Below, piece after piece: positions 16,215-24,845 of a stretch of DNA of 64,000 bases. The stretch's first letter is position 1. Every line of letters begins with the position of its first letter. A model generated the notes under the pieces. It had not been told where the DNA came from. It was given only the letters and a program-made list of their open reading frames with translations, and did no database searches. A program made the translations under genes and the position numbers. Source of the stretch: Variovorax sp. YR216 (GTDB taxonomy: Bacteria; Pseudomonadota; Gammaproteobacteria; Burkholderiales; Burkholderiaceae_C); contig NZ_FNRO01000012.1 in the NCBI RefSeq assembly GCF_900107745.1, positions 124,001-188,000 on the forward strand, given 5' to 3'.

Positions 16215-16376
16215 GGCTTCACGGGCAGTTCCCGAAATGTCAACCGCGTTTCCCGGCAAGTCAAGCCGGATGGGCCGGGTCGGCGCACAGTCCCTATCAC
16301 GCCGCAACCGCGAAGGACGACGGCGACAGATTGGCCCCACCGGGCCGAAGCCACCTACCCGACAAGGAGACAAGAC

Positions 16377-17225
16377 ATGAAAGTCGTACCACTGACCTGT
16401 GCCCTGGGCGCCGAAATCCAGGGCGTGAGCCTGGCCGAGGCGTCGCGCAACCCGGCGCTGGGCGCCGTGATCAAGGCGCTGCTGCTCGAGCACAAGGTGC
16501 TCTTCCTGCGCAACCAGCAGATCACCGACGCCGAGCACGCCGCATTCGCGCGCCACTTCGGCGAGCTGGAGGCCCATCCGCTGGCCCAGAGCGCCGACAC
16601 CGAGCCCGGCATCATCCACATCTGGAAGACGCCCGACAACCCGCCCGAGCGCTACGAGAACAGCTGGCACAACGATGCCACCTGGCGCGAGATCCCGCCG
16701 ATGGGCGCGGTACTGCGCTGCGTCGAATGCCCGCCAGTGGGCGGCGACACGATGTGGGCCAACATGGAGCTGGCCTACGAGCGGCTGCCCCGGCACATCA
16801 AGGAAGCCATCGACGGCCTGCGGGCACGCCACAGCATGGAAGCCTCGTTCATGGCGGCCAAGCCGATCGAGGACCGCCTGGCAATGAAGGCGCGCTACCC
16901 CGACCCCGAGCACCCGGTGGTGCGCACGCATCCGGTGACCGGCAAGAAGAGCCTGTTCGTCAACGCCTTCACGACGCACTTCACCAACTTCCACACCGCG
17001 AAGAACGTGCGCTATGGGCAGGACTTCCAGCCGGGCGCGTCCCAGTTGTTGCAGTACCTGATCAGCCAGGCCTTCATCCCCGAGTACCAGCTGCGTTGGC
17101 GCTGGAACGCAAACGACGTTGCGATCTGGGACAACCGCTGCACCCAGCACTACGCGGTGATGGACTACCCCCCCTGCCACCGCAAGATGAACCGCGCCAC
17201 GATCGTCGGCGACCGGGCGGTCTGA
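16377..17225 (+). CDS. TauD/TfdA-family 2-oxoglutarate-dependent dioxygenase
   Basis: 282 residues beginning MKVVPLTCALGAEIQGVSLA, with GACAAGGAGACAAGAC in front. The family's iron site is visible: the HxD motif in WHNDATW (His about 101, Asp 103), preceded by a PERYENSWH loop. The distal His (NRCTQHYAV) and the co-substrate arginine near the C-terminus (HRKMNRATIVG) are also present. Such enzymes hydroxylate next to a sulfonate, phenoxy, or other leaving group. The phenoxy-acid enzymes TfdA and RdpA are relatives, but I cannot assign the substrate. It is directly followed by the hydrolase gene, with GAAGGAGACGGCG in the 11-bp gap. Confidence 0.9.
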   Translation: MKVVPLTCALGAEIQGVSLAEASRNPALGAVIKALLLEHKVLFLRNQQITDAEHAAFARHFGELEAHPLAQSADTEPGIIHIWKTPDNPPERYENSWHNDATWREIPPMGAVLRCVECPPVGGDTMWANMELAYERLPRHIKEAIDGLRARHSMEASFMAAKPIEDRLAMKARYPDPEHPVVRTHPVTGKKSLFVNAFTTHFTNFHTAKNVRYGQDFQPGASQLLQYLISQAFIPEYQLRWRWNANDVAIWDNRCTQHYAVMDYPPCHRKMNRATIVGDRAV

Positions 17226-17236
17226 AGGAGACGGCG

Positions 17237-18655
17237 ATGGACCGCGCACTCGAACTGAACCTGAAGCACGACTGGGCCGATCTCGGCGACGTGCGACTGC
17301 ACTACGTCAGCGGTGGCCAGGGCCCGGCGATCGTGTTCCTGCACGGCTGGCCGCAGACCTGGTACATGTGGCGCGACGTGCTGCCAGGCCTGATGCAGCG
17401 CTACCGCGTAGTCGCGGTGGACCTGCGTGGACTCGGCGAGTCGTCACGGCCGGCCGCCGGCTACGACACCAAGACCGTGTCGCAGGACGTCTGGCGCCTG
17501 ATGCACGACGTGCTGGGCGAGCGCAGTTTCCACGTCGTCGCCCACGACTGGGGCGGCCCGGTGGCCTACGCGCTGGCTGCGCAGCACCGCGACGCGATCA
17601 CCTCGATGGCGATCTTCGACGCGCCGGTGCCGGGCGACGGCTCCGTGATGACCGCGCTCGGCCGCTGGCACTTCGGCTTCCACGCGGAGGCCGACCTACC
17701 GGAGGCGCTGATCGCCGGGCGCGAGGAACTGTACCTGCGCCACATGTACCGCAAGGGCGGCGCGCGGCCCGACGCGGTGTCCGAGGAGGCGCAGCGCGAA
17801 TACCTGCGCACCTACACCCAGCCCGGGGCAATGCGCGCCGGCTTCAACTACTACCGCGAGATGGCGCGCGACGCAAAGGACAACCAGGTCTTCATCAAGC
17901 AGGGCAAGCTGCCGATGCCGATCCTGGTGTACGGCGGCGGCGCGCAAAACGTCGGCCGCGGTCTCTACGCGATGGACTCGTGGCAGCGCGTGGCCCGCGA
18001 CGTGCGCGGCGGCGTCGCCGAAGGCTGCGGCCACTGGATCCCCGAGGAACGGCCAGCCTGGGTCGTCGAACGCCTGCTCGAGTTCTTCACCGACGTCGAC
18101 CGCCGCCGTGCGGCCGCCGCCCGCCCCGTCACCACTCACCGCTTCGGCCTGCCGGCCCAACTCACCCAAGGAAATGCCATGCCCATGTTCTACGAAACCA
18201 TCGATACCGCGCTGATCGACGTCGAGTCGTTGCCGTGGATGCCCTTCGCGCCCTACAGCGACACGATCTTCCTGAAGCTGATCAAGGTCGACCCGGTCAG
18301 CGGCCAGTGGATCACCCTGCTCAAGCTGCCGCCCCACACTGAGCTGCCGATGCACCACCACGCAGGCACCGTGATGGTGTGGACGATCGCCGGTCAGTGG
18401 AAGTACATCGAGCACGACTGGGTCGCCGGCCCGGGCAGCTTCGTCTTCGAGACCGCCGGCTCGCGCCACACCCCGATCAGCGTCGGCGAGGACGAGGTCA
18501 TCACGCTGAACATCGTGCAGGGCGACTGGAACCTGATGTCGCCCGAAGGCGCGGTGCTGGCCATCGAGAACTGGAAATTGATGATGGATCGCTATCTGAA
18601 CTTCTGCAGGAGCCAGGACATTGAACCGGTGGACGTGTCCAGCTTCAGCGGCTGA
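17237..18655 (+). CDS. Alpha/beta-hydrolase fused in frame to a 2,4'-dihydroxyacetophenone-dioxygenase-like cupin
   Basis: One uninterrupted frame of 472 residues. Residues 1-290 are an epoxide-hydrolase/dehalogenase-type alpha/beta-hydrolase: HGWPQTW (36-42), nucleophile Asp104 in AHDWGG, and His266 in GCGHWIPEE. Residues 315-472 are a cupin close to 2,4'-dihydroxyacetophenone dioxygenase, with the ligand motif LPMHHHAGTVMVWT (His373-375). The linker (residues 291-314) looks like translated intergenic DNA. CCCAAGGAAATGCC stands directly before the ATGs at 18179 and 18185, an intact start signal for a separate cupin. So either the stop codon of the hydrolase was lost, or both a fusion and a free cupin are made. 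The DNA downstream to 18965 holds no gene. Confidence 0.85.
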   Translation: MDRALELNLKHDWADLGDVRLHYVSGGQGPAIVFLHGWPQTWYMWRDVLPGLMQRYRVVAVDLRGLGESSRPAAGYDTKTVSQDVWRLMHDVLGERSFHVVAHDWGGPVAYALAAQHRDAITSMAIFDAPVPGDGSVMTALGRWHFGFHAEADLPEALIAGREELYLRHMYRKGGARPDAVSEEAQREYLRTYTQPGAMRAGFNYYREMARDAKDNQVFIKQGKLPMPILVYGGGAQNVGRGLYAMDSWQRVARDVRGGVAEGCGHWIPEERPAWVVERLLEFFTDVDRRRAAAARPVTTHRFGLPAQLTQGNAMPMFYETIDTALIDVESLPWMPFAPYSDTIFLKLIKVDPVSGQWITLLKLPPHTELPMHHHAGTVMVWTIAGQWKYIEHDWVAGPGSFVFETAGSRHTPISVGEDEVITLNIVQGDWNLMSPEGAVLAIENWKLMMDRYLNFCRSQDIEPVDVSSFSG

Positions 18656-18965
18656 CATCCCACGATGGCCCCGGACGGCTGGGCAACGCGAAGGTGCCCG
18701 CGAACGACCTGCGCGGGGCCCTCGCCTACGCCAGGGCGAACGGCAGCAGGATCTTGAGGGCAACCAAGGAGCGCTGGACTCGGGCGTCGGGGAAGGGGTT
18801 GATTCCTCGCCATTGGAAGCGGCGCCAAGCGTAGTTTTCGTGCAAAGCGGGCCAGCAGAATCGGGATGTTGTCCAAAATGGACGGCATCGTAAATATTTT
18901 GCCCTGTTTGCTTACATTTGAATACGTTCGGTTTACTATTCGACTCATCGAACGAGGACAAAAGT
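18656..18965. other. Intergenic region, no gene seen
   Basis: About 310 bp between the cupin end and the next small gene. The last 90 bases are much more AT-rich than the surroundings (near TAAATATTTTGCCC and TTTACTATTC), as expected for a promoter, but I cannot point to a convincing -35/-10 pair. Confidence 0.5.
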
Positions 18966-19163
18966 ATGAATACGTACCCGACATCCACCCAGGCCACCAA
19001 CGTCGCACGCATCCTGAGCAAGAGCCTTCGCAACACCATCGTGGTGTATCGGGCCGCGGAGAACAAGTTCATCACCGCGAGGCCTCGGGATACCGTTAAA
19101 GGTCTGGTTGTGGGCGCGTTTCGCAACGGGTACGAGGTTCCCGTCGGCGAACTGCTTTCCTGA
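18966..19163 (+). CDS. Small protein of unknown function (65 aa)
   Basis: The start MNTYPTSTQATNVARILSKS is preceded by GAACGAGGACAAAAGT and an AT-rich promoter-like stretch. The product is basic and ordered-looking, with LRNTIVVYRAAENKFITARP and VKGLVVGAFRNGYEVPVG, and could form a small beta-rich domain. No signal peptide or known motif. It lies alone between the catabolic cluster and the iron-uptake genes. I do not recognise it; the clean ribosome binding site and promoter context make me think it is real. Confidence 0.55.
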   Translation: MNTYPTSTQATNVARILSKSLRNTIVVYRAAENKFITARPRDTVKGLVVGAFRNGYEVPVGELLS

Positions 19164-19322
19164 CCACCTTTGCGCACAGCCTTCTTGCTCGATGACTCTC
19201 CATCGAGCGTCTGACGATACCGACGCGCAATCTCGGATCGCCTGAGTTCTTCAGGCGTTGGAAGCTCCGTCCTACGTTGCTGCAGTGCGACGAAACCGAG
19301 GATTTTTCGTTACAACAGTATT

Positions 19323-19335
19323 GCGATTCATTATC
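19323..19335. promoter_or_regulatory. Fur-box-like sequence GCGATTCATTATC
   Basis: The right half ATTATC is exact and the left half is partial against the 6-1-6 Fur model GATAAT-N-ATTATC; flanking TATT and ATTTGAAAA keep the region AT-rich. It lies about 120 bp upstream of the TonB-receptor start, where ferric repression of a siderophore receptor is expected. Confidence 0.5.
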
Positions 19336-19455
19336 ATTTGAAAAGATTTCGCAAACCGCGAATCTCAGACTCCAGCCAGCCAATTGCGGGGCCTTCGGCC
19401 CCGACGCGATCAGCCAGTCGAGTTCTCTCATCTGCATTCCTTCAGGAGAACCTTC

Positions 19456-21753
19456 ATGGCCTACATCAAGAGCCGCAAGCATGCGCGCGTCTTGCCGCCG
19501 CTTGGCAGCGCAGCCGCTGCCACCCTCGTCGCACTGACCCTCCCCGTCTCCGCCCAGACCTCCACGAACACGCTCAAGGAAGTTCGTGTCGAGGGCGCAG
19601 CTTCCGAAGTCAAGGTCGACAACTCGGCCAACCCCAAGTTCACCGCGCCGCTGGTCAATACGCCGCAGACGATCCAGATCATTCCCGAGACCGTGATGCG
19701 CGAGCAAGGCGCCACGACGCTGACCGAGGCGCTGCGCAACTCGCCGGGCGTCGGCACCTTCTTCCTCGGCGAGAACGGCAACACGAACACCGGCGACTCG
19801 ATCTACATGCGCGGCTTCGACAGTTCGAGCAGCATCTTCGTCGACGGCATCCGCGACACCGGCTCCGTCTCGCGCGACACCTTCAACATCGAGCAGGTGG
19901 AAGTCGTCAAGGGCCCGGCCGGCACCGACACGGGCCGGACCTCGCCGACGGGCTACATCAACCTGATCACCAAGAAGCCGCAGCTCTCCGACAGCTTTCT
20001 CGGCTCCGTGAGCATCGGCAGCGACGACTTCAAGCGCGCCACCATCGACTGGAACAAGGTCCTGAGCGGTCCCGACGGCATCGGCTCGGCGTTCCGCCTC
20101 AACGCATTCACGCTGGATGCGGACGCCGCCGGCCGGGATGTCGTGAACAACAAGCGCTGGGGCATCGCGCCGTCGCTCGCATTCGGCCTGAACTCGCCCA
20201 CGCGCGTGTACTTCGACGTGCTCTACGTCAAGCAGAACAACATCCCCGACGGGGGCGTGCCGACGATCGGCCTGCCGGGCTACTCGTCGCCCGATACGAG
20301 CCGCCGCTTCCTGACCACCGCGTCGCCGGTCGACTCGAGCAACTTCTACGGCACGCAGTGGGACTTCGACAACGTCACGCAGACGATGTTCACCGCGCGC
20401 GTCGAGCATGACTTCACGCCCGATGTGACGCTGCGCAACACCTTCCGCTACGGCAAGACCGAGCAGGACTACATGCTCACGTCGTTCATGGGAAGCTCCG
20501 CGAACCTGGTCACGCGTGTCCCTTCGCAGCCGCAGACCTGGACGATCGCGCGCAGCAATCCGACCAACAAGGATCAGGAAAACACCATCCTGACCAACCA
20601 GACCAACGTCAGCGCGAAGTTCAATACCGGCAGCATCGGCCACACGATGAATGCCGGCGTCGAGCTGATCCACGAAGAACAGGACTCGGTGGGCTACTAC
20701 GGCCAGAACGCGACCGTCTTCGGCGTTCCCGGCATCCGCAACAGCGGCAGCTGGCCGGCGGCCAATCTCTACTCGCCGAACCCGTACGTCAACGGCTACC
20801 TGCGCCTGCCGAATGGCACGACCACGGCCGGCACGACCGACACCGTCGGCCTGTACGCATTCGACACCGCGAAGCTCAGCGAACGCTGGATGCTGACCGG
20901 CGGCCTGCGCTTCGATCACTATTCGACCGACTACTCGGCCACGGCGCTCAATGCGACGAGCGGCGTGCTGACGCCGAGCGCCTACAGCGTTTCCGGCAGC
21001 GAGTGGACCGGCAAGCTGGGTGTGGTCTACAAGCCGACCGACAACAGCAGCGTCTACCTGGCCTACGGCACCGGCGCGCAGCCGCCCGGCGGCAACAACT
21101 TCACGCTCGCGGCGGGTGGCACCGGCAACAGCGCGAACCGTACCGACTTCCTGCCGCAGAAGACCAAGAGCTGGGAACTGGGCACGAAGTGGGATCTGCT
21201 CGATAAGAAGCTGGCCGTCTCTGCGGCACTCTTCCGCACCGACGTGAGCAACGAAGTGGTGCAGGACGCCGTCAGCGGCAACTACTACCAGACCGGCGAG
21301 AAGCGTGTGGAAGGCATCGAGCTCGCCGCCGTGGGTGCGATCACCGACCGCTGGAGCGTGACCACGGGCTTCACGCACCAGAACGCGAAGGTGCTCAGCG
21401 GCCCGTCGGTCCTCGCGGACGGCGGTTCGGTCCTGGCCTACACGCCGGAAAACGCATTCTCGGCCTGGACCACGTACCAGTTGCCGTTCGGCCTCGGCCT
21501 CGGCATCGGTGCGCGCTACAACGGCAAGATGTACCGCGGCACCGATAGCGCCATCGGCACGCCGGCCTATGTCGAGGACTACTGGGTCTTCGACGCCATG
21601 GCCTCCTACCGCATCAACAAGAACCTGGACCTTCAGTTCAACGTGTTCAACCTGACGGACAAGGAATACGTGGCGGCCATCAACAAGAGCGGCTACCGCT
21701 ACACGCCGGGTGCGCCGCGGACCTACCGCCTGACCGCGAACTTCCAGTTCTGA
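19456..21753 (+). CDS. fiu: TonB-dependent catecholate-type siderophore receptor (Fiu/PiuA-like)
   Basis: 765 residues from MAYIKSRKHARVLPP, with TTCAGGAGAACCTTC in front. A signal peptide ends near VSAQT (about residue 35). The plug domain follows: VNTPQTIQIIPETVMREQGA, then LRNSPGVGTFFLGENG, YMRGFDSSSSIFVDGIRDTG, and QVEVVKGPAG. A long TonB beta-barrel follows and ends with aromatic Phe (TANFQF), as outer-membrane barrels do. The combination SPGVGTFF..GENGN and the downstream piuC gene point to the Fiu/PiuA catecholate receptor group. It should import ferric siderophore or its breakdown products with energy from TonB. Fur control is suggested by the upstream box. Confidence 0.92.
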   Translation: MAYIKSRKHARVLPPLGSAAAATLVALTLPVSAQTSTNTLKEVRVEGAASEVKVDNSANPKFTAPLVNTPQTIQIIPETVMREQGATTLTEALRNSPGVGTFFLGENGNTNTGDSIYMRGFDSSSSIFVDGIRDTGSVSRDTFNIEQVEVVKGPAGTDTGRTSPTGYINLITKKPQLSDSFLGSVSIGSDDFKRATIDWNKVLSGPDGIGSAFRLNAFTLDADAAGRDVVNNKRWGIAPSLAFGLNSPTRVYFDVLYVKQNNIPDGGVPTIGLPGYSSPDTSRRFLTTASPVDSSNFYGTQWDFDNVTQTMFTARVEHDFTPDVTLRNTFRYGKTEQDYMLTSFMGSSANLVTRVPSQPQTWTIARSNPTNKDQENTILTNQTNVSAKFNTGSIGHTMNAGVELIHEEQDSVGYYGQNATVFGVPGIRNSGSWPAANLYSPNPYVNGYLRLPNGTTTAGTTDTVGLYAFDTAKLSERWMLTGGLRFDHYSTDYSATALNATSGVLTPSAYSVSGSEWTGKLGVVYKPTDNSSVYLAYGTGAQPPGGNNFTLAAGGTGNSANRTDFLPQKTKSWELGTKWDLLDKKLAVSAALFRTDVSNEVVQDAVSGNYYQTGEKRVEGIELAAVGAITDRWSVTTGFTHQNAKVLSGPSVLADGGSVLAYTPENAFSAWTTYQLPFGLGLGIGARYNGKMYRGTDSAIGTPAYVEDYWVFDAMASYRINKNLDLQFNVFNLTDKEYVAAINKSGYRYTPGAPRTYRLTANFQF

Positions 21754-21767
21754 GTCACTGCTGCGGC

Positions 21768-21828
21768 GTCGCGCCCCTGCGGCGCGACAATCCAGCCCCG
21801 CCGCCAGGCCGGGGCTTTCCTGCTTTTG
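21768..21828 (+). terminator. Tandem hairpins between the receptor gene and piuC
   Basis: Two stem-loops lie back to back after the receptor stop. The first is GTCGCGCC / GGCGCGAC with a 5-base loop (21768-21788). The second is AGCCCCG / CGGGGCT (21794-21816) followed by TTTCCTGCTTTT. The second looks like an intrinsic terminator or attenuator. It would reduce, not necessarily stop, reading into piuC. Confidence 0.6.
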
Positions 21829-21841
21829 AAGGAACGACGAA

Positions 21842-22522
21842 ATGATGCTGCATGTGCCCGAAGTACTGAGCGCGGACGAGGTGCGCAGGATCCGCGCGGC
21901 GCTCGATTCGGCCGACTGGGTCGATGGCCGTGAAACCGTCGGAGCGCAAGGCGCGCAGGTCAAGCGCAACCGGCAGTTGCCTGAACACTCGGCCGTCGGG
22001 CGCGAGCTCGGCGGGATGATCCTCGCCGCGTTGGCGCGCAATCCGCTCTTCTTCGCAGCGGCCCTGCCGCTGCGCTTTGTTCCACCGCTGTTCAACCGCT
22101 ACGAAGGCGGCGAGCACTACGGCTTCCACATCGACGGGTCGGTGCGCACATTGCCGGGAACCGGGCAGCAGCTGCGCACCGACCTGTCGTGCACGCTGTT
22201 TCTCGGCGACCCCGGGGAGTACGACGGCGGGGAACTCGAAGTCGTCGACACCTACGGCACGCACGAAGTCAAACTGCCGGCAGGCGACCTGATCCTCTAC
22301 CCCTCGACCAGCCTTCACCGCGTACAGCCGGTGACGCGCGGGGCGCGCGTGTGCTCGTTCTTCTGGCTGCAGAGCATGATCCGCGACGACGGCCGAAGAA
22401 GCATGCTCTTCGAACTCGACCAGACCATCCAGAAACTGCGCGCTCGTCACGGCGAGAACGAGGAGACGGTCGCGCTCACGGGCCACTATCACAACCTCCT
22501 GCGGATGTGGTCGGAGGTCTGA
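21842..22522 (+). CDS. piuC: PKHD-type Fe(II)/2-oxoglutarate hydroxylase PiuC
   Basis: 226 residues, the family length. Iron ligands are visible as His96 and Asp98 (YGFHIDG) and His159 (STSLHRVQPV), with the 2-oxoglutarate arginine at about 169 (RGARVCSFFW). The C-terminal helical region (LFELDQTIQKLRARHGENEE) is typical of PiuC/YbiX. Genes of this group sit next to catecholate siderophore receptors and are iron regulated. The enzyme's substrate is not established. The start follows GAAGGAACGACGA. It lies 88 bp behind the receptor gene with tandem hairpins in the gap. Confidence 0.93.
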   Translation: MMLHVPEVLSADEVRRIRAALDSADWVDGRETVGAQGAQVKRNRQLPEHSAVGRELGGMILAALARNPLFFAAALPLRFVPPLFNRYEGGEHYGFHIDGSVRTLPGTGQQLRTDLSCTLFLGDPGEYDGGELEVVDTYGTHEVKLPAGDLILYPSTSLHRVQPVTRGARVCSFFWLQSMIRDDGRRSMLFELDQTIQKLRARHGENEETVALTGHYHNLLRMWSEV

Positions 22523-22543
22523 GGGTGTATCGCCGATGTCAGC

Positions 22544-23467
22544 CTAGGCGGGCCCCCGCCCCTGCTTCATCTGCACCGCCGCGAAGTCCACGAAAGCACG
22601 CACGCGCGTGGCCATCTGGTGACGCTGGGGATACACCGCATAGATGTCCGCGTCGGGCGTGTAGTACTGCGGCAGCACCTGGACCAGCCGGCCGCTTTGC
22701 AGGTGGCGCTGGATGTCCCACTCCGCCCGCATGAGGATCCCGTGCCCGTCCAGCGCCCAGTTGACCGCGATCTCGCCGTCGTTGGTGGTGAGATTGCCAC
22801 GCGTCTTGATCGACTGCGTGGTGGCAGCCCGGCCGCGGCCGCTCGACAGCCGCCAGACGCCGTAGGCCTCTTCGCCCTGGCGGATGCCGATGCAGTTGTG
22901 CCTGGTCAGGTCGTTCGGCACCTTGGGGGTGCCGCGCTTCGCCAGGTAGTTCGGCGCGGCGCACAGCAGCCGGCGGTTGGGGGCGATGTGGCGCGCGATC
23001 ACACGCGCATCGGGCGGCTCGCCGAAACGGATGCAGACATCGAATGAATCCTCCGTCAGCGGCGGAGGATTCACCGAGAGCTGGAGCTGCACCTCGACAT
23101 CCGGGAACTTGCGCACGAAACGGGAAATGATCGGCGCCACGTGACTTCTTCCGAACCCCAACGTGGCGTTGACGCGCAAAAGCCCTGTGGGCAGGGCCTT
23201 CGACGTCCCGAGCAGTTCCTCGAGGCCGTCGATGTCGGAGAGGATGCGGCGCGCGTGCTCCAGGTAGAGCTCGCCTTCGGGTGTCAGGCTCATCCGCCGC
23301 GTCGTGCGATTGACCAGCGCGACGCCCAGTCGCGATTCCATGAGTGCGAGGTGCTTGCTGACCGCCGGCGTCGTCACGCCCAGTTCCCGCGCCGCGGCGC
23401 TGAGACTGCCCATGCGCGCAAGGGTCGAGAAGAAGCCGAGATCACCGGGCTGAACACTGCTGCTCAT
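22544..23467 (-). CDS. LysR-family transcriptional regulator
   Basis: 307 residues with the N-terminal winged helix (FFSTLARMGSLSAAARELGVTTPAVSKHLALME) and a LysR substrate-binding domain (SHVAPIISRFVRKFPDVEVQ, then the DVCIRFGEPPD stretch). It belongs to the DsdC/GcvA-CrgA-like large group. It is convergent with piuC (21 bp) and divergent from the recombinase-like gene, so its target could be that gene or a distant one. No sensor ligand can be inferred. Confidence 0.9.
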   Translation of the reverse strand: MSSSVQPGDLGFFSTLARMGSLSAAARELGVTTPAVSKHLALMESRLGVALVNRTTRRMSLTPEGELYLEHARRILSDIDGLEELLGTSKALPTGLLRVNATLGFGRSHVAPIISRFVRKFPDVEVQLQLSVNPPPLTEDSFDVCIRFGEPPDARVIARHIAPNRRLLCAAPNYLAKRGTPKVPNDLTRHNCIGIRQGEEAYGVWRLSSGRGRAATTQSIKTRGNLTTNDGEIAVNWALDGHGILMRAEWDIQRHLQSGRLVQVLPQYYTPDADIYAVYPQRHQMATRVRAFVDFAAVQMKQGRGPA

Positions 23468-23597
23468 GCATGCGCCCTTTTCATTTCATTTTCAATGGCG
23501 GCACTTTAGCGCGAGGATCTGCGCCTCCACACGCGACCAGCATCCGGCCGCCTTTCTGTCGCATACTCATGATATACCGCACCATATACTCCCCATC

Positions 23598-24716
23598 ATG
23601 TCCCGTACCTACGCCTTCAACATCGCGCGCGGCACCGACGAACTGCCCTGGCTGCAAGACCCGGTCGACGCGCACCGCCGCTGGCGTTCGACCCTGAGCT
23701 GGAAGCGGGACACATCGACCAGCGATGCCGATGCCCCGCGCTATGCCGAGCACAGCAATAACCTCTATCAATCGCTCTGGGGCAAGTTCTGCCGCTGGCT
23801 GGCGGGGCGGTCGCTGAAGCTCGACGAGGTCCGGCAGACGCACATCGAAGCCTTCCTCGGATCGCTGGAGGGCCGTCGCGGCGCGCCTGCCAGCGTGCGC
23901 ACCATGCGCACCTACCTGGCCGAGATTCACCGCGTGTTCACGCACCTGCATGCCGTCGGGGTCCTGCACGCCAATCCCGCGGCCATCGTGCTCGCGCGAA
24001 AGCGACTCGCGCCCGAGTCGCAGTTCGAAACCGATCCGCCGCTGCCCCCCGGGCCGGGCTTTCTCAAGGCCTACGAGAAGATGGCCCAGCGGATGTTCAG
24101 GGAAGAACGCGCCGAGCTGCCGCAGGCGTGGACGCCTGCGCGCAACCTCGCCCTTCGGCTGATCGTGGCCGAGTGCGGACTGAAGCTGTCCGAGATCTGC
24201 AAGCTGATCCCGCGCAACATCGCCATCCAGTCGAACGGCACGGTGTTGATCCGCTCCCCGGGGCACCGTCAGGTGGTGACGCGGCCCCTCGTCGGCCGTC
24301 CGCTGCTGGCCAGGGCCCTGAAAGGCTGGCTCGACGCACGACGCGGCCTGCGCATCGTCCAGACGCAGCGCGCCCACGCAGAGGAAGGCAGGCGGTCCAA
24401 CCGGCTGTTCCTGGGCCAGGCGGACAAGGTCATGTCGGTGGAACTGGTGGGCGGCGGCCTCGGCGACGCCTGCAGCCCGGTGGCGCCCGACCTGGCCGAG
24501 CGGGTGATCACGAGCTGCGTCAAGCGCACGCTCGAATCGCTGGGCCACGAGGCCGCCTTCCATGGGCCGCAGCTGGTGCGCAACGCCTACGCCGCCCGCT
24601 TGATCCGGGATGGGATGAGCGACATCGACGTCTCCGACCACCTCGGGATGAAGACCACCTTCACCGCGCGCACCATTCGGGCCAAGCTCGGACTCCCGGA
24701 AGGGGCTGCCCAATAG
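23598..24716 (+). CDS. Tyrosine-recombinase-like protein with degenerate active site
   Basis: 372 residues. An N-terminal SAM-like core-binding domain (about 45-135, with RTMRTYLAEIHRVFTHLHAVG) is followed by a recombinase catalytic-fold domain (about 170-365). Key residues are not conserved. The first Arg is Lys in ECGLKLSEICKL. The HxxR motif appears as QLVR. The GH motif reads GMKT, and no tyrosine stands in the final TTFTARTIRAK segment. It is therefore unlikely to cut DNA as a normal integrase. No attachment site, repeat or phage gene is nearby, so it is not evidence of a current element. It may be a chromosomal protein that keeps only DNA binding. The start has no strong ribosome binding site. 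Confidence 0.75.
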   Translation: MSRTYAFNIARGTDELPWLQDPVDAHRRWRSTLSWKRDTSTSDADAPRYAEHSNNLYQSLWGKFCRWLAGRSLKLDEVRQTHIEAFLGSLEGRRGAPASVRTMRTYLAEIHRVFTHLHAVGVLHANPAAIVLARKRLAPESQFETDPPLPPGPGFLKAYEKMAQRMFREERAELPQAWTPARNLALRLIVAECGLKLSEICKLIPRNIAIQSNGTVLIRSPGHRQVVTRPLVGRPLLARALKGWLDARRGLRIVQTQRAHAEEGRRSNRLFLGQADKVMSVELVGGGLGDACSPVAPDLAERVITSCVKRTLESLGHEAAFHGPQLVRNAYAARLIRDGMSDIDVSDHLGMKTTFTARTIRAKLGLPEGAAQ

Positions 24717-24845
24717 GCCACCCCCCACAAAGTTTGTCAACGCGAACACTCGGTGCTTGAGCGCCGGGCTTACTCGGCCTATCCTGCGGCAGATTCGTCA
24801 GGCGACGCCGCGTCGCCGCCCTGAGCCGAAGGAGGAAGGAGACCG

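Noticed and set aside
19096..22095. A 999-codon open frame antisense to the TonB receptor and piuC
   Set aside because: Shadow frame of GC-rich coding DNA: highly Arg/Val/Gly-rich, no known motif, while the sense strand encodes complete known families.
21755..22492. Antisense frame over piuC
   Set aside because: Shadow of an intact PiuC gene with all metal ligands in the sense frame.
23598..24716. Prophage or integrative element at the recombinase-like gene
   Set aside because: No direct repeats, tRNA, phage or transfer genes nearby, and the catalytic residues are missing.
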